This document shows, in pieces, positions 54,866 through 64,000 of a stretch of 64,000 nt of DNA (positions are counted from its first letter, which is position 1; the number at the start of each line of letters is the position of its first letter). A model generated the notes under the pieces. That model saw nothing but the letters and a program-made list of their open reading frames with translations. It did no database searches and had not been told where the DNA came from. Location: positions 1-64,000 of the forward strand of contig MPDD01000004.1 of NCBI GenBank assembly GCA_001874265.1, written 5' to 3'. The stretch comes from Bacteroidetes bacterium MedPE-SWsnd-G1 (lineage in GTDB: Bacteria > Bacteroidota > Bacteroidia > Flavobacteriales > Flavobacteriaceae). Position numbers and translations under genes: made by a program.

Positions 54866-55939
54866 ATGAAAAACAGAAGATATTATTGGTTTTGGATGTT
54901 ATTTCTTCCTGTTCAGTGGATGCTAGTTCAATATTTGAGTTCAAAACCAATTTTTGTAGAGCGATTTTATTCAAATGGAATTTACCCTTATATATCAGAA
55001 TCTTTTAGATTCTTTTTAGGATGGTTGCCTTTTTCTTTTGGAGACCTCTTTTATTTGGTTTTAACATATAAAGTTGTACAATTTTTATTCGTCTCATTTA
55101 AAATAAGAAGAGTTAGACTTCTTAAAATACTAGGTATATTGTCGCACTTTTATTTTGCATTTCATCTTTTTTGGGGATTCAACTATTTAAGACCTCCAAT
55201 TTCTGAAAGCCTCCAATTGAAATCAACAAAATATTCAACTGAGGAATTAATTGAGTTTACGACAAAACTGGCTTTAAAAGTCAATCAATTGCAATTAGAA
55301 ATCACTTCTAATGACACAATAAAAGTGACCATACCGTATGCAAAGAAAGAATTATATAAAATGACTCATAACGGTTATGCTAATATGGATATCTATGGAA
55401 TAAATTCAAATTATTCTTTCTCATCAATTAAACATTCAATTATAAGTTTACCTTTAAGTTATATGGGCTTTTCAGGTTATTTAAATCCATTTACCGGAGA
55501 GGCTCAAGTTAATTATAACACACCTCAAATTTCTTACCCTTCAACGAGTTGCCATGAAGTTGCACACCAACTAGGGTATGCGGCTGAAAATGAAGCTAAT
55601 TTTATTGGTGTACTTGCTGCAATACATAATGACAATTTATATTTTCAATATTCTGGTTATTACTTGGCTTTACGATATGCCTTAAATGATCTGTATAGAA
55701 ATGATAAGGAATCTTACGAAGCAATTTTAAAGACAATACATAAAGGTGTTGTAAAAAATATTATAGAATCACAAAAGCATTGGAGTAAATACAACAATCC
55801 ATTTGAGCCCTTATTTAAATCTATATTTAATCAATATTTAAAGGCTAATCATCAAAAATCTGGAATTAAAAGTTATAATTTTATGGTTGGTATACTTTTA
55901 AACTTCAATAAAGAATTCGATTCTTTCTTTAAGGATTAA
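54866..55939 (+). CDS. DUF3810-family membrane protein with HExxH motif
   Basis: 357 residues. Three N-terminal membrane helices (about 7-20, 50-75, 88-112), then a soluble domain with SCHEVAHQLGYAAENEANFIG, an HExxH...E arrangement like a gluzincin metallopeptidase. DUF3810 is a conserved Bacteroidota/Firmicutes family without a known substrate. TATTTTTG (54853-54860) ends 5 nt before the ATG. Confidence 0.87.
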   Translation: MKNRRYYWFWMLFLPVQWMLVQYLSSKPIFVERFYSNGIYPYISESFRFFLGWLPFSFGDLFYLVLTYKVVQFLFVSFKIRRVRLLKILGILSHFYFAFHLFWGFNYLRPPISESLQLKSTKYSTEELIEFTTKLALKVNQLQLEITSNDTIKVTIPYAKKELYKMTHNGYANMDIYGINSNYSFSSIKHSIISLPLSYMGFSGYLNPFTGEAQVNYNTPQISYPSTSCHEVAHQLGYAAENEANFIGVLAAIHNDNLYFQYSGYYLALRYALNDLYRNDKESYEAILKTIHKGVVKNIIESQKHWSKYNNPFEPLFKSIFNQYLKANHQKSGIKSYNFMVGILLNFNKEFDSFFKD

Positions 55940-56020
55940 CAAAATGTATTTCTTATTAACAATCGCTTTGCATTCCACTCAATTTTCATAATTTTAAGCG
56001 TTCAATTTAAAACCAACTAC

Positions 56021-58978
56021 ATGAAAAAACTTCTGCTAGGGTGTTTATTTATTTTTATAATAACATCTATAAAAGCACAGGATTATTTTCCTACAAACAC
56101 TTCTGTAAAAACAATTAACAATTCTATTACAGTTTTTACAAATGCCACAATCCATACCGATCCATCAAACTTCATCACAAATGGAACTTTGATTATCCAA
56201 AATGAAAAAATTATTTCGGTTGGAAAAAATCTAGATATTCCTAAAAATGCTATTGTAATCGATCTAAATGGGAAGCATATTTACCCTTCTTTTATCGATT
56301 TATATAGCAACTTTGGAATTGCAAAATCTAAAAGACCTTCCTCATCAAGTAGAAGGCCACAATACGATGCTACAAGAAAAGGCTATTATTGGAATGACCA
56401 CATTTTAACCGACCAACGCGGATTCGAAGATTATAAATTCGATGCTAAAAAAGCAAAGGAATTACATGCTGCTGGTTTTGGGGTGGTTAGCAGCCATCAG
56501 CGAGATGGAATTATGCGAGGTACTGGAATTATTGCAGCCTTAACACCAAACAACGGTGTACTAGAAACAGATGCTACACAACATTTATCGTTTTCAAAAT
56601 CTGTAAAAAGTCGTCAAGGTTATCCATATTCTGTTATGGGTTCAATGGCGTTGATTCGTCAAGCTTATTTTGATGCTGACTGGTATGCCGGAGGACATTC
56701 TAAAACCAAAGATTTAGCATTAGAGGCTTTAAACTCTAATAAAAGTTTACCAATTATTTTTGAAGGAAACAGTCTTGATAATACTTTAAGAGCTGCAAAA
56801 ATCGGTAAAGAATTTGGTTTGACATATACTATAAAAGGAAGTGGATTCGAATATGAGGCTATAGAAGAAATTAAAGCGTCTGGAGCCAACTTTATTGTAC
56901 CAATTAACTTCCCTAAACCATATGATGTAAGCAACCCAGAAATGGCTGCCTTGTTAAACTTGCAAGATATGCGTCAATGGAATCAAGCTCCGAGCAATTT
57001 AAAAGTACTTGCAGAAAATGATGTGCAATTTGCATTGACTACGGCTGATTTAAAATCTATTAAGTCATTCAAATCAAACTTATTAAAAGCAATTGAGTAT
57101 GGTTTAGATAAAGAAAAAGCATTAGCCGCTCTAACTACTGTTCCTGCCGAAATTTTAGGAAAGAGTAATGAAATTGGCTCTTTAAAATCTGGCAGTTATG
57201 CGAACTTTTTAATTACATCAGATGAAATTTTTGAAAAGAAGACAATTTTGTATGAGAACTGGGTTCAGGGTGCAAAAAATGTAATCACCAATAAAGAATT
57301 AGTTGATATTCGAGGAAACTATGAACTTGCATTAGATGGAAAGAAGTACACACTGAATATTTCTGGGGAACTTTCTAAGTTAAAATCTGAACTTAAGTTG
57401 GATTCTTTAAAAATTGCTTCATCTATCAACTATAAAGATGGATGGATTAATTTGCTATTCAACCCATTAAACGAGTCTAAAACAGAATTTGTACGGTTAA
57501 CAGCAGCTGCTCCTGATAATTCTGCATTAAAAGGCGAAGGTACTTTGGCAAATGGTAGTGCTACAAGTTGGACTGCAACTAAAATTGATGGCAATAAGGA
57601 TAAAAAGAAAGACTCGAAAAAAAGTCAAGAATCACCGATTGTTAAACCTCTAACCTACCCTAATGTCGCTTACGGATTCACGAACAAACCTACTCAGCAA
57701 ACAACATTATATAAAAATGCAACAGTTTGGACCAACGAGAGTGAGGGTATATTACAAAATACCGATGTATTGGTTAAGGATGGGAAAATTTCAAAGATTG
57801 GTCAAGGCTTAAAAGCCTCAGGTGCAACGGTTGTTGATGCAACAGGTAAGCATCTAACATCAGGAGTTATAGATGAACATTCGCATATTGCAGCTTCATC
57901 AATTAATGAGGGAGGTCATAATTCGACAGCGGAAGTAACAATTGAAGATGTAATAGACCCTGATGATATCGGTATTTACAGAACACTATCTGGTGGTGTT
58001 ACAACGATCCAAATTCTACACGGTTCAGCGAATCCAATTGGTGGTAGGTCTGCATTGATTAAATTAAAATGGGGAGAATCTGCAAATGGACTACTTTATA
58101 AAGATCGTCCAAAATTCATCAAATTTGCATTAGGTGAAAATGTAAAGCAATCACGCTCCACCACTAGTTATCGCTTTCCACAGACACGAATGGGAGTTGA
58201 GCAATTATATATTGATTATTTTCAAAGAGCAAAAGAGTATGATGCTTTAAAGAAAAGTGGAAAACCATATAGAAAAGATTTGGAGTTAGAAACTTTGGCT
58301 GAAATTTTAAATAAAGAGCGTTTTATTTCTTGCCACTCTTATGTGCAGTCAGAAATTAACATGCTAATGAAAGTTGCTGAAAAGTTTGATTTTAACATCA
58401 ATACTTTTACACACATTTTAGAAGGTTATAAAGTAGCCGATAAAATGAAAGAACACGGTGTTGGTGGTTCTACATTCTCTGATTGGTGGGCTTATAAATA
58501 CGAAGTGAATGATGCTATACCATACAATGGTGCAATTATGCACAGTCAAGGTGTAACGGTAGCGTTTAATTCAGATGACGGAGAAATGATTAGACGCTTA
58601 AATCAAGAAGCGGCAAAAGCGGTTAAATATGGCGGAGTTTCTGAAGAGGAGGCTTGGAAATTCGTAACCTTAAATCCTGCTAAACTTTTACATATTGATG
58701 ATAAAGTTGGAAGTGTAAAAGTTGGAAAAGATGCAGATTTAGTGCTTTGGAACGGGCACCCAATGTCTATCTACACAAAGGCTGAGCAAACGATGATTGA
58801 AGGAGTTGTTTATTATGATAGCGAAAGAGATTTACAATTGATTAATGACGTTAAAACAGAACGAAACGAATTGATTAATATGATGCTTAAAGAGAAGAAT
58901 AAAGGGATGAAAACGCAGCTTCCTAAAAAGAAAGTGAAAGAACTTTTACATTGTGATTCTTTAGACAAACAAATTTAA
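56021..58978 (+). CDS. Secreted tandem amidohydrolase-superfamily protein
   Basis: 985 residues with a signal peptide (KLLLGCLFIFIITSIKAQ). Two amidohydrolase-like modules: residues about 30-430 and about 555-970, joined by a lysine-rich segment (DGNKDKKKDSKKS). Only the second has the metal site (DEHSHIA, ISCHSYV, FTHILEGY, NSDDGEM). In the first, the expected HxH is replaced by Tyr-Ser-Asn (IDLYSNFG), so it is probably catalytically dead. It is 4 nt from the next amidohydrolase-like gene; a heteromeric periplasmic enzyme is likely. Confidence 0.87.
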   Translation: MKKLLLGCLFIFIITSIKAQDYFPTNTSVKTINNSITVFTNATIHTDPSNFITNGTLIIQNEKIISVGKNLDIPKNAIVIDLNGKHIYPSFIDLYSNFGIAKSKRPSSSSRRPQYDATRKGYYWNDHILTDQRGFEDYKFDAKKAKELHAAGFGVVSSHQRDGIMRGTGIIAALTPNNGVLETDATQHLSFSKSVKSRQGYPYSVMGSMALIRQAYFDADWYAGGHSKTKDLALEALNSNKSLPIIFEGNSLDNTLRAAKIGKEFGLTYTIKGSGFEYEAIEEIKASGANFIVPINFPKPYDVSNPEMAALLNLQDMRQWNQAPSNLKVLAENDVQFALTTADLKSIKSFKSNLLKAIEYGLDKEKALAALTTVPAEILGKSNEIGSLKSGSYANFLITSDEIFEKKTILYENWVQGAKNVITNKELVDIRGNYELALDGKKYTLNISGELSKLKSELKLDSLKIASSINYKDGWINLLFNPLNESKTEFVRLTAAAPDNSALKGEGTLANGSATSWTATKIDGNKDKKKDSKKSQESPIVKPLTYPNVAYGFTNKPTQQTTLYKNATVWTNESEGILQNTDVLVKDGKISKIGQGLKASGATVVDATGKHLTSGVIDEHSHIAASSINEGGHNSTAEVTIEDVIDPDDIGIYRTLSGGVTTIQILHGSANPIGGRSALIKLKWGESANGLLYKDRPKFIKFALGENVKQSRSTTSYRFPQTRMGVEQLYIDYFQRAKEYDALKKSGKPYRKDLELETLAEILNKERFISCHSYVQSEINMLMKVAEKFDFNINTFTHILEGYKVADKMKEHGVGGSTFSDWWAYKYEVNDAIPYNGAIMHSQGVTVAFNSDDGEMIRRLNQEAAKAVKYGGVSEEEAWKFVTLNPAKLLHIDDKVGSVKVGKDADLVLWNGHPMSIYTKAEQTMIEGVVYYDSERDLQLINDVKTERNELINMMLKEKNKGMKTQLPKKKVKELLHCDSLDKQI

Positions 58979-58982
58979 GAAG

Positions 58983-60290
58983 ATGAAAAAATTAATTTTA
59001 AAAATAAGTTTAGCCTTTTTGTTTGTGAGTTCACAAATATTGGCACAGCAAACACCAGGCTTAACTCAAAGTGAATCTATACTTATAACTGGTGTTACTG
59101 CACATATTGGAAATGGAACTGTTATAGAAAACGCCGCTATTGGATTTGATAATGGTAAAATATCATTTGTAGGTACTGCAGCAACAGCGAATCAAAATGA
59201 TTTTAATCAAGTTATTAATGCTGAAGACAAGCATGTTTATCCTGGCTTTATTGCATCAAACACTACAAGTGGATTGGTAGAAGTTGATGCCGTTAGAGCA
59301 TCTAGCGACATTGATGAAACGGGATCTATGCTTCCGCATATTAGAAGTATTATTGCTTATAATGCAGAATCTAAAGTAACAGAGTCATTAAGACCTAATG
59401 GAATTTTAATGGGACAGGTTACCCCTAGAGGTGGTACTATTTCTGGAACTTCTTCAATCGTACAATTTGACGCTTGGAATTGGGAGGACGCAGCCATGAA
59501 GGTAGATGATGGTATTCACATGAATTGGCCATCGGCAATTAGAAATGGTAGAACATGGATGGGTGAAGAAAGTGGACCAACACATGACAAGTCTTATAAT
59601 GAAAATCTTACAAAGTTAAAAACATACTTTAACGAAGCAAGGGCGTATTTGCAAGGAGATCAAACACCTAGAAATTTACCTTATGAATCTATGAAAGGGT
59701 TATTTGACGGCTCACAAGGTTTTTTTGTACATGCTGGTGGTGTAAAGGAAATTACTGATGCCGTAAATTTTTGTAAAGAAATGGGTATTTCAAGATTGAT
59801 TATTGTTCATGGAAACAATGCTCATTTAGTTGCTGATTTATTGGTAAAAAACAACATTCCAGTTATTATAGATAGGTCGCACTCTCTTCCTTCTCATAAT
59901 GATGAAGATGTTAATTTTCCATACAAAAGAGCGGGAGTTTTAACTGACTTAGGTATTACTGTGGCTATTGGTATAGAAGGTCAAATGGAACGTATGCAAT
60001 CTCGAAATCTACCATTTTATGCAGGTACTTGTGCTGCACATGGAATGGACAAAGAAGATGCCCTAAAATTAATTACTTCTAATGCTGCTAAAATTTTAGG
60101 AATAGATGATGTCGTTGGCACACTTGAAGTTGGCAAACATGCTACTCTTTTTGTTTCAGAAGGAGATGCCCTGGATATGAGAACTAACAATTTGTCTCAT
60201 GCTTTTATTCAAGGTCGAAAATTAAGTTTGGAAACACATCAAACTAAACTTTGGAAAAGGTATATGAATAAATATGAAAACCAAGATTAA
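58983..60290 (+). CDS. Secreted amidohydrolase-like protein lacking the HxH motif
   Basis: 435 residues with a signal peptide (KLILKISLAFLFVSSQILAQ). The imidazolonepropionase-like fold is recognisable from ITGVTAHIGNGTVIENAAIGFDNGKISFVG, VHAGGVKEITDAV and the C-terminal LTSNAAKILGIDDVVGTLEVGKHATLFV. After YPGFIA the usual DxHxH is replaced by SNTTSG, so the metal-binding His pair is missing. It is co-transcribed with the 985-residue partner and probably structural or regulatory. Confidence 0.85.
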   Translation: MKKLILKISLAFLFVSSQILAQQTPGLTQSESILITGVTAHIGNGTVIENAAIGFDNGKISFVGTAATANQNDFNQVINAEDKHVYPGFIASNTTSGLVEVDAVRASSDIDETGSMLPHIRSIIAYNAESKVTESLRPNGILMGQVTPRGGTISGTSSIVQFDAWNWEDAAMKVDDGIHMNWPSAIRNGRTWMGEESGPTHDKSYNENLTKLKTYFNEARAYLQGDQTPRNLPYESMKGLFDGSQGFFVHAGGVKEITDAVNFCKEMGISRLIIVHGNNAHLVADLLVKNNIPVIIDRSHSLPSHNDEDVNFPYKRAGVLTDLGITVAIGIEGQMERMQSRNLPFYAGTCAAHGMDKEDALKLITSNAAKILGIDDVVGTLEVGKHATLFVSEGDALDMRTNNLSHAFIQGRKLSLETHQTKLWKRYMNKYENQD

Positions 60291-60310
60291 AGTATTTATC
60301 AAAAATCAAA

Positions 60311-60339
60311 AAAGCCGTGTTTATGCACGGCTTTTTTTT
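60311..60339 (+). terminator. Rho-independent terminator after the amidohydrolase pair
   Basis: AGCCGTG-TTTATG-CACGGCT, 7-bp arms followed by eight T. It separates the amidohydrolase operon from the next gene. Confidence 0.93.
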
Positions 60340-60342
60340 ATT

Positions 60343-60350
60343 TACTTTTG
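60343..60350 (+). promoter_or_regulatory. Candidate -7 element of the FadL-like gene
   Basis: TACTTTTG, exact TAnnTTTG, 26 nt before the ATG at 60377 and right after the terminator T-run. No clear -33 box. Confidence 0.45.
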
Positions 60351-60376
60351 ACGAACAAATATTTTCTAAAAAATCA

Positions 60377-61798
60377 ATGTTAAACAAAAAGTTTCTAACC
60401 ATTATTTTGACTATTTTCATGGTCAGTCTAACTTTTTCACAACGGAATTATAAATTTGAAAATTTTGGAAATAGATCCATTCTGCTAAATGGAAATGTTA
60501 CAGGAAGCGTTGATGACCTAGGTGCTACTTACTACAATCCTGCTCGATTAGCCCTTATTGAAGACCCTGTTTTTTTAATCAATGCCAAAATGTTTCAACT
60601 TACCAATGTCAAGTTAGATAACGTAACATTAGATGGCAATAACTTATCCTCTTCAAATTTTGATGGAGTTCCAAGTATGATTGCTGGAACATTTAAAATT
60701 AAGTCCTTAGAAGGTCATCAATTCGCCTATACATTCTTTTCTAGAAATAGATCAGATCTTTCTGTAGGTTACAATAGTAAAATTGAAGAAAATGATTATT
60801 TCAACTCTAATTATGAGATTTCTAAATACATTAATGACACAAGAATAAACAATCAATTACGCGAAAATTGGTATGGTGGCTCTTGGGCTAAATCCATTGC
60901 TTCAAATTTTAGTATAGGAGCATCCCTATTCTTTTCAACCTACAAATTTGAAAATGGATATTCAGAGGGGCTAAATGCAATTAGTGAATCTAACGCTGTT
61001 TCTAGTTATAATAATCTGGTTTATTTCGAACAAAAATCATATGGTTTTTTTGGAAAAATAGCGGCTGCTTGGGTTTTACCAAAGGTTGAAATAGGTATAA
61101 ATGTTGACCTTCCATATATAGAAGTTTTTGGTGATGGAGAATTTAAATACGAGGAATATTTGTCCGGCTTTTCGGATGAAAATGATATTTTTACTTTTAA
61201 CCACTTCGAAGATGTAAACACTAAGAGAAAATATCCTCTTGGTATTTCTACAGGTGTTGGTATCCCAATTAAAAAGCATCAGATACATGCTAATTTAAGT
61301 TACAATGTTGGTGTAAATCCATATACGAAAATTGAAATTCCTAGATTGGAAAGTGAAACAGAAACCGATTTGCCAACAATTAATTTTGTTGAAGAACTAA
61401 AGCCAACGGTAAATTTTGGTGTCGGAGGTGAATTTTTTGTATCCGAAAAATTAAATGCTTACGGTAGTTTTTCTACTGATTTCTCCCCTTTTGTTCAAAT
61501 CGACTCCATGGAATATCCAAACGCCTCAAAAGACCTTAATTATGAAACAGATTATTATCATGTTGGTTTTGGGGTAAATGTTTCTCATAAATGGGCTAAT
61601 TTTATTCTTGGAACGGTCTATTCTAGAGGAAACACAGATAAAATAAAATTAAATAGTATACCTTTAAATGTAACTGACCCGGATGAACAGTACAGTAGAC
61701 TCAATGTAAATCGTTGGAGATTTATTTTAGGTTTAGAAGTTTTATTTTTAGACAATTCAAAACTTGAAAAACTTGGGTTAGACAATAAACTTTTTTAA
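60377..61798 (+). CDS. FadL/OmpP1-like outer-membrane beta-barrel protein
   Basis: About 473 residues from ATG 60377, which begins a signal peptide (KKFLTIILTIFMVSLTFSQ). The upstream ATG 60317 lies inside the terminator hairpin and is rejected. GSVDDLGATYYNPARLALIEDP resembles the hatch NPA motif of FadL/OmpP1-type barrels. Many alternating aromatic strands follow, ending in an aromatic strand (NRWRFILGLEVLFL). It likely transports hydrophobic compounds; the substrate is unknown. Confidence 0.75.
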   Translation: MLNKKFLTIILTIFMVSLTFSQRNYKFENFGNRSILLNGNVTGSVDDLGATYYNPARLALIEDPVFLINAKMFQLTNVKLDNVTLDGNNLSSSNFDGVPSMIAGTFKIKSLEGHQFAYTFFSRNRSDLSVGYNSKIEENDYFNSNYEISKYINDTRINNQLRENWYGGSWAKSIASNFSIGASLFFSTYKFENGYSEGLNAISESNAVSSYNNLVYFEQKSYGFFGKIAAAWVLPKVEIGINVDLPYIEVFGDGEFKYEEYLSGFSDENDIFTFNHFEDVNTKRKYPLGISTGVGIPIKKHQIHANLSYNVGVNPYTKIEIPRLESETETDLPTINFVEELKPTVNFGVGGEFFVSEKLNAYGSFSTDFSPFVQIDSMEYPNASKDLNYETDYYHVGFGVNVSHKWANFILGTVYSRGNTDKIKLNSIPLNVTDPDEQYSRLNVNRWRFILGLEVLFLDNSKLEKLGLDNKLF

Positions 61799-61834
61799 CA
61801 AATCTTTTTATCTATTTTACCGTATTTTTGGCGT

Positions 61835-62638
61835 ATGATTAAGCAGATTTCAAGTCTTCAAAACCAACTCATAAAAGATTTAGTTCTTCTAAAAGAAAAA
61901 TCAAAGGTTCGTAAAAAATCAAAGCGTTTTTTAATAGAAGGAAAACGTGAATTGGAATTGGTATCAACAAGTGGATATTCTATTGAAAAAATACTTTTTG
62001 AACCTTCGTTAATTTCTCTGGAGACTATTAAACAAATCATTGATACTAAAGCGTTAGAGTTGATAGAAGTGTCAAACGATGTTTATTCAAAAATTGCCTA
62101 CAGAAGTACTACCGAGGGAGTAATTTCCGTTGCCAAATCTAAAGATTTAGGATTGAATAATTTAAAACTTTCATCAGAATCTCCTTTAATCATTGTAGCC
62201 GAAGCTCCAGAAAAACCCGGCAATATTGGTGCATTACTAAGAACAGCAGATGCGGCCAATGTAGATGCCTTTATTATTGCAAACCCAAGAACAGATATGA
62301 ATAACCCTAATATCATTCGTTCAAGTGTTGGATGCTTATTTACCAATAACGTAGCGACAGGGACTACATCGGAAATTATTTCCTTTTTAAAAGAAAGAAA
62401 CATTCGTATCTACTGTGCGGCATTGAAAAAAGATTCAGAAAACTACACCTCCCAAAATTATACTTTTGGGACGGCTATTGTCGTTGGCACCGAGGCCACA
62501 GGCTTATCAGACCAATGGCTAAATAATTCAGACAAAAACATTATTATTCCAATGCTGGGCAAGATCGATTCTATGAATGTTTCGGTATCTGCCGGAATTC
62601 TAATCTATGAAGCAAAAAGACAACGAAAATTTAACTAA
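61835..62638 (+). CDS. SpoU/TrmH-family RNA methyltransferase
   Basis: 267 residues. An N-terminal substrate-binding domain (KVRKKSKRFLIEGKRELEL), then the SPOUT trefoil knot: EAPEKPGNIGALLRTADAANVDAF (motif 1 Asn/Arg), IVVGTEATGLSD (motif 2) and IPMLGKIDSMNVSVSAGILIYEA (motif 3). It is a 2'-O-ribose methyltransferase on rRNA or tRNA. TATTTTTG (61823-61830) ends 4 nt before the ATG. Confidence 0.9.
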   Translation: MIKQISSLQNQLIKDLVLLKEKSKVRKKSKRFLIEGKRELELVSTSGYSIEKILFEPSLISLETIKQIIDTKALELIEVSNDVYSKIAYRSTTEGVISVAKSKDLGLNNLKLSSESPLIIVAEAPEKPGNIGALLRTADAANVDAFIIANPRTDMNNPNIIRSSVGCLFTNNVATGTTSEIISFLKERNIRIYCAALKKDSENYTSQNYTFGTAIVVGTEATGLSDQWLNNSDKNIIIPMLGKIDSMNVSVSAGILIYEAKRQRKFN

Positions 62639-62684
62639 TTTTTACAGTCAATTATTCCATAATTATAGCACGATAAAATTTAAT

Positions 62685-63923
62685 ATGATCAACGCAGAAT
62701 TACTTTTCTATATACTCATAACAATAATAATTGTCAACTTTATTTTCGATAAATTATTGTCATTTTTAAACGCTAAACATTTTGCTGATGCACTGCCAGA
62801 AGAAGTTGCTGATGTTTATGATGAAGAGGAATACAAAAAATCTCAATTATATAAAAAAAAGAACTTTAAGTTCGGGTTAATAACATCCACTTTTTCAATA
62901 GTTTTAACTATTGCATTTTTTTTGTTAGATGGATTTAGAATTGTAGACGAATATGCACGATCATTTAGTTCAAATTCTATCTTAATTTCACTCATGTTTT
63001 TTGGTGTTATTATGATTGGAAGTGACATACTAACAACTCCTTTTTCATATTATAAAACTTTTGTAATAGAAGAAAAATTTGGGTTTAACAAGACAACAAA
63101 AAAACTATTTTGGTTAGATAAACTTAAAGGACTTTTGATGACCGCAATCATAGGTGGAGCAATTCTATCTTTAGTAGTTTGGTTTTATAATATAACTGGA
63201 AATCTTTTCTGGATTTATACATGGGTTCTTATTGCCGTTGTAACACTATTTATGAACATATTCTATTCAACATTAATAGTGCCATTATTCAATAAACAGA
63301 CACCTTTAGAAAACGGAGAATTAAAAACTCAAATTGAAACCTTTGCATCTAAAGTTGGCTTTAAATTAGACAAGATATTTGTCATAGATGGCTCCAAACG
63401 CTCAACCAAGGCCAATGCTTATTTTGCTGGATTTGGTAAAACCAAACGCATTGTGTTGTTTGACACTTTAATAAACGATTTAAATACTGACGAAATAGTT
63501 GCTGTTCTTGCACATGAAGTAGGTCATTACAAAAGAAAACATACCATATTTAATCTAATTGCCTCGATAATTTTAACAGGAATTACCCTATTTATTTTGT
63601 CTTTACTAATCAGCAATCCCCTGTTGTCAGAAGCGTTAAACACCCAACCTAGTTTTCATATTGGTCTAATTGCATTTGGAATTCTGTATAGTCCAATATC
63701 AGAAATTACGGGTCTAATCATGAATTACATTTCTAGAATATTTGAATATCAGGCAGATAATTACGCAAAGGAACATTTTGCGTCTGAACCTTTAATTACA
63801 TCTTTAAAAAAATTATCGAAGAATAGTTTAAGTAACTTAACACCTCATAAAGCTTATGTTTTTATGCATTATTCTCACCCTACTTTAAGAGAACGCATTG
63901 TGAATTTAATGGACAAAAACTAA
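62685..63923 (+). CDS. M48-family (Ste24/HtpX-like) integral membrane metalloprotease
   Basis: About 412 residues from ATG 62685 (MINAELLFYILITIIIVN); the frame is open from 62607, but that overlaps the methyltransferase gene and adds a polar prefix. Several membrane helices, the zinc motif HEVGHYKRKH and downstream EYQADNYAKEHF (third ligand Glu) match CAAX-type M48A proteases. It likely takes part in membrane-protein quality control. Confidence 0.9.
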   Translation: MINAELLFYILITIIIVNFIFDKLLSFLNAKHFADALPEEVADVYDEEEYKKSQLYKKKNFKFGLITSTFSIVLTIAFFLLDGFRIVDEYARSFSSNSILISLMFFGVIMIGSDILTTPFSYYKTFVIEEKFGFNKTTKKLFWLDKLKGLLMTAIIGGAILSLVVWFYNITGNLFWIYTWVLIAVVTLFMNIFYSTLIVPLFNKQTPLENGELKTQIETFASKVGFKLDKIFVIDGSKRSTKANAYFAGFGKTKRIVLFDTLINDLNTDEIVAVLAHEVGHYKRKHTIFNLIASIILTGITLFILSLLISNPLLSEALNTQPSFHIGLIAFGILYSPISEITGLIMNYISRIFEYQADNYAKEHFASEPLITSLKKLSKNSLSNLTPHKAYVFMHYSHPTLRERIVNLMDKN

Positions 63924-63967
63924 TTATTTTAACTTGTTAATTTAATAATTTCCCTTACTTTTATTCT

Positions 63968-64000
63968 ATGGCATATACCGTATCTATAGAAGAAGAAAAT
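63968..64000 (+). CDS. Start of a gene cut by the window edge
   Basis: ATG followed by an open frame reading MAYTVSIEEEN to the last base. A near-consensus -7 (TACTTTTA) lies just upstream. Too short to assign. Confidence 0.4.
   Translation, partial: MAYTVSIEEEN

Noticed and set aside
60317-60376. Upstream ATG start for the FadL-like protein
   Set aside because: It lies inside the terminator hairpin, and the signal peptide begins at the ATG at 60377.

Overview
The window is about 64 kb of AT-rich chromosome from a member of the Bacteroidota, most likely a marine Flavobacteriaceae. The case rests on several points. There are exact TAnnTTTG -7 elements, in three places with a TTG or TTTG box 19-20 nt upstream. 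Start codons lack strong Shine-Dalgarno sequences. Lineage-typical families occur (Lacal_2735, DUF3810, KTSC, BshA, the 429-residue exported protein that databases call 'asparagine synthetase B'). Lipoproteins are abundant, and prolyl-dehydrogenase/aroB is divergent. I see no rRNA, tRNA, intact insertion sequence, prophage or CRISPR array.

Layout. 0.1-2.7 kb: a three-gene redox operon (nitroreductase, luciferase-like monooxygenase, SDR) behind a double TACTTTTG promoter. 2.7-3.6 kb: an EamA transporter. 3.7-10.1 kb: a tightly packed stress-like operon (CIA30, SDR-DUF2867, TspO, glutathione peroxidase, flavin reductase, a 54-aa Lacal_2735 protein), followed by a VWA protein and a ChlI-like AAA+ ATPase. 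10.1-22.4 kb: housekeeping and accessory enzymes (DUF1853, M13 peptidase, J-KTSC protein, Dus, DEAD-box helicase, FAD monooxygenase, CocE-like hydrolase, YdjM-like membrane protein, MltF-like transglycosylase). 22.5-27.3 kb: a LytS/LytR-type two-component pair followed by a lipoprotein and a second CocE-like hydrolase; a 22-bp motif is shared by the two upstream regions. 27.4-31.4 kb: tesA-like lipase divergent from a YbbA/YbbP-type ABC exporter. 32.5-34.3 kb: a Bcr/CflA exporter and a Dabb lipoprotein.

34.3-38.9 kb is a leuC-leuD-leuA-like-leuB operon on the minus strand, which would make the leucine precursor from 2-oxoisovalerate. 39.2-41.0 kb encodes a gluconokinase fused to 6-phosphogluconate dehydrogenase. 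45.0-64.0 kb is conserved: typA, DUF1697/proline dehydrogenase, aroB, bshA, an isolated N-terminal transketolase subunit, dnaB, DUF3810, a pair of amidohydrolase-like secreted proteins, a FadL-like barrel, a SpoU methyltransferase and an M48 protease.

The odd part is 41.95-44.98 kb. It is about 3 kb of low coding density, holding only a CAP-domain lipoprotein, a MarR-type regulator and two probable membrane micro-proteins, but it is dense in ordered structure. It contains a ~34-bp-period array of TGTGGGGAC units, the same core inside a perfect palindrome at the marR start, inverted repeats bracketing the CAP gene, a 15-bp terminal-inverted-repeat element, fourteen perfect CTTA repeats, and two tandem copies of a ~100-nt element. 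Those two copies share an identical 27-nt core while their closing stems differ in a pairing-preserving way. This is the best candidate in the window for an undescribed RNA or regulatory system.
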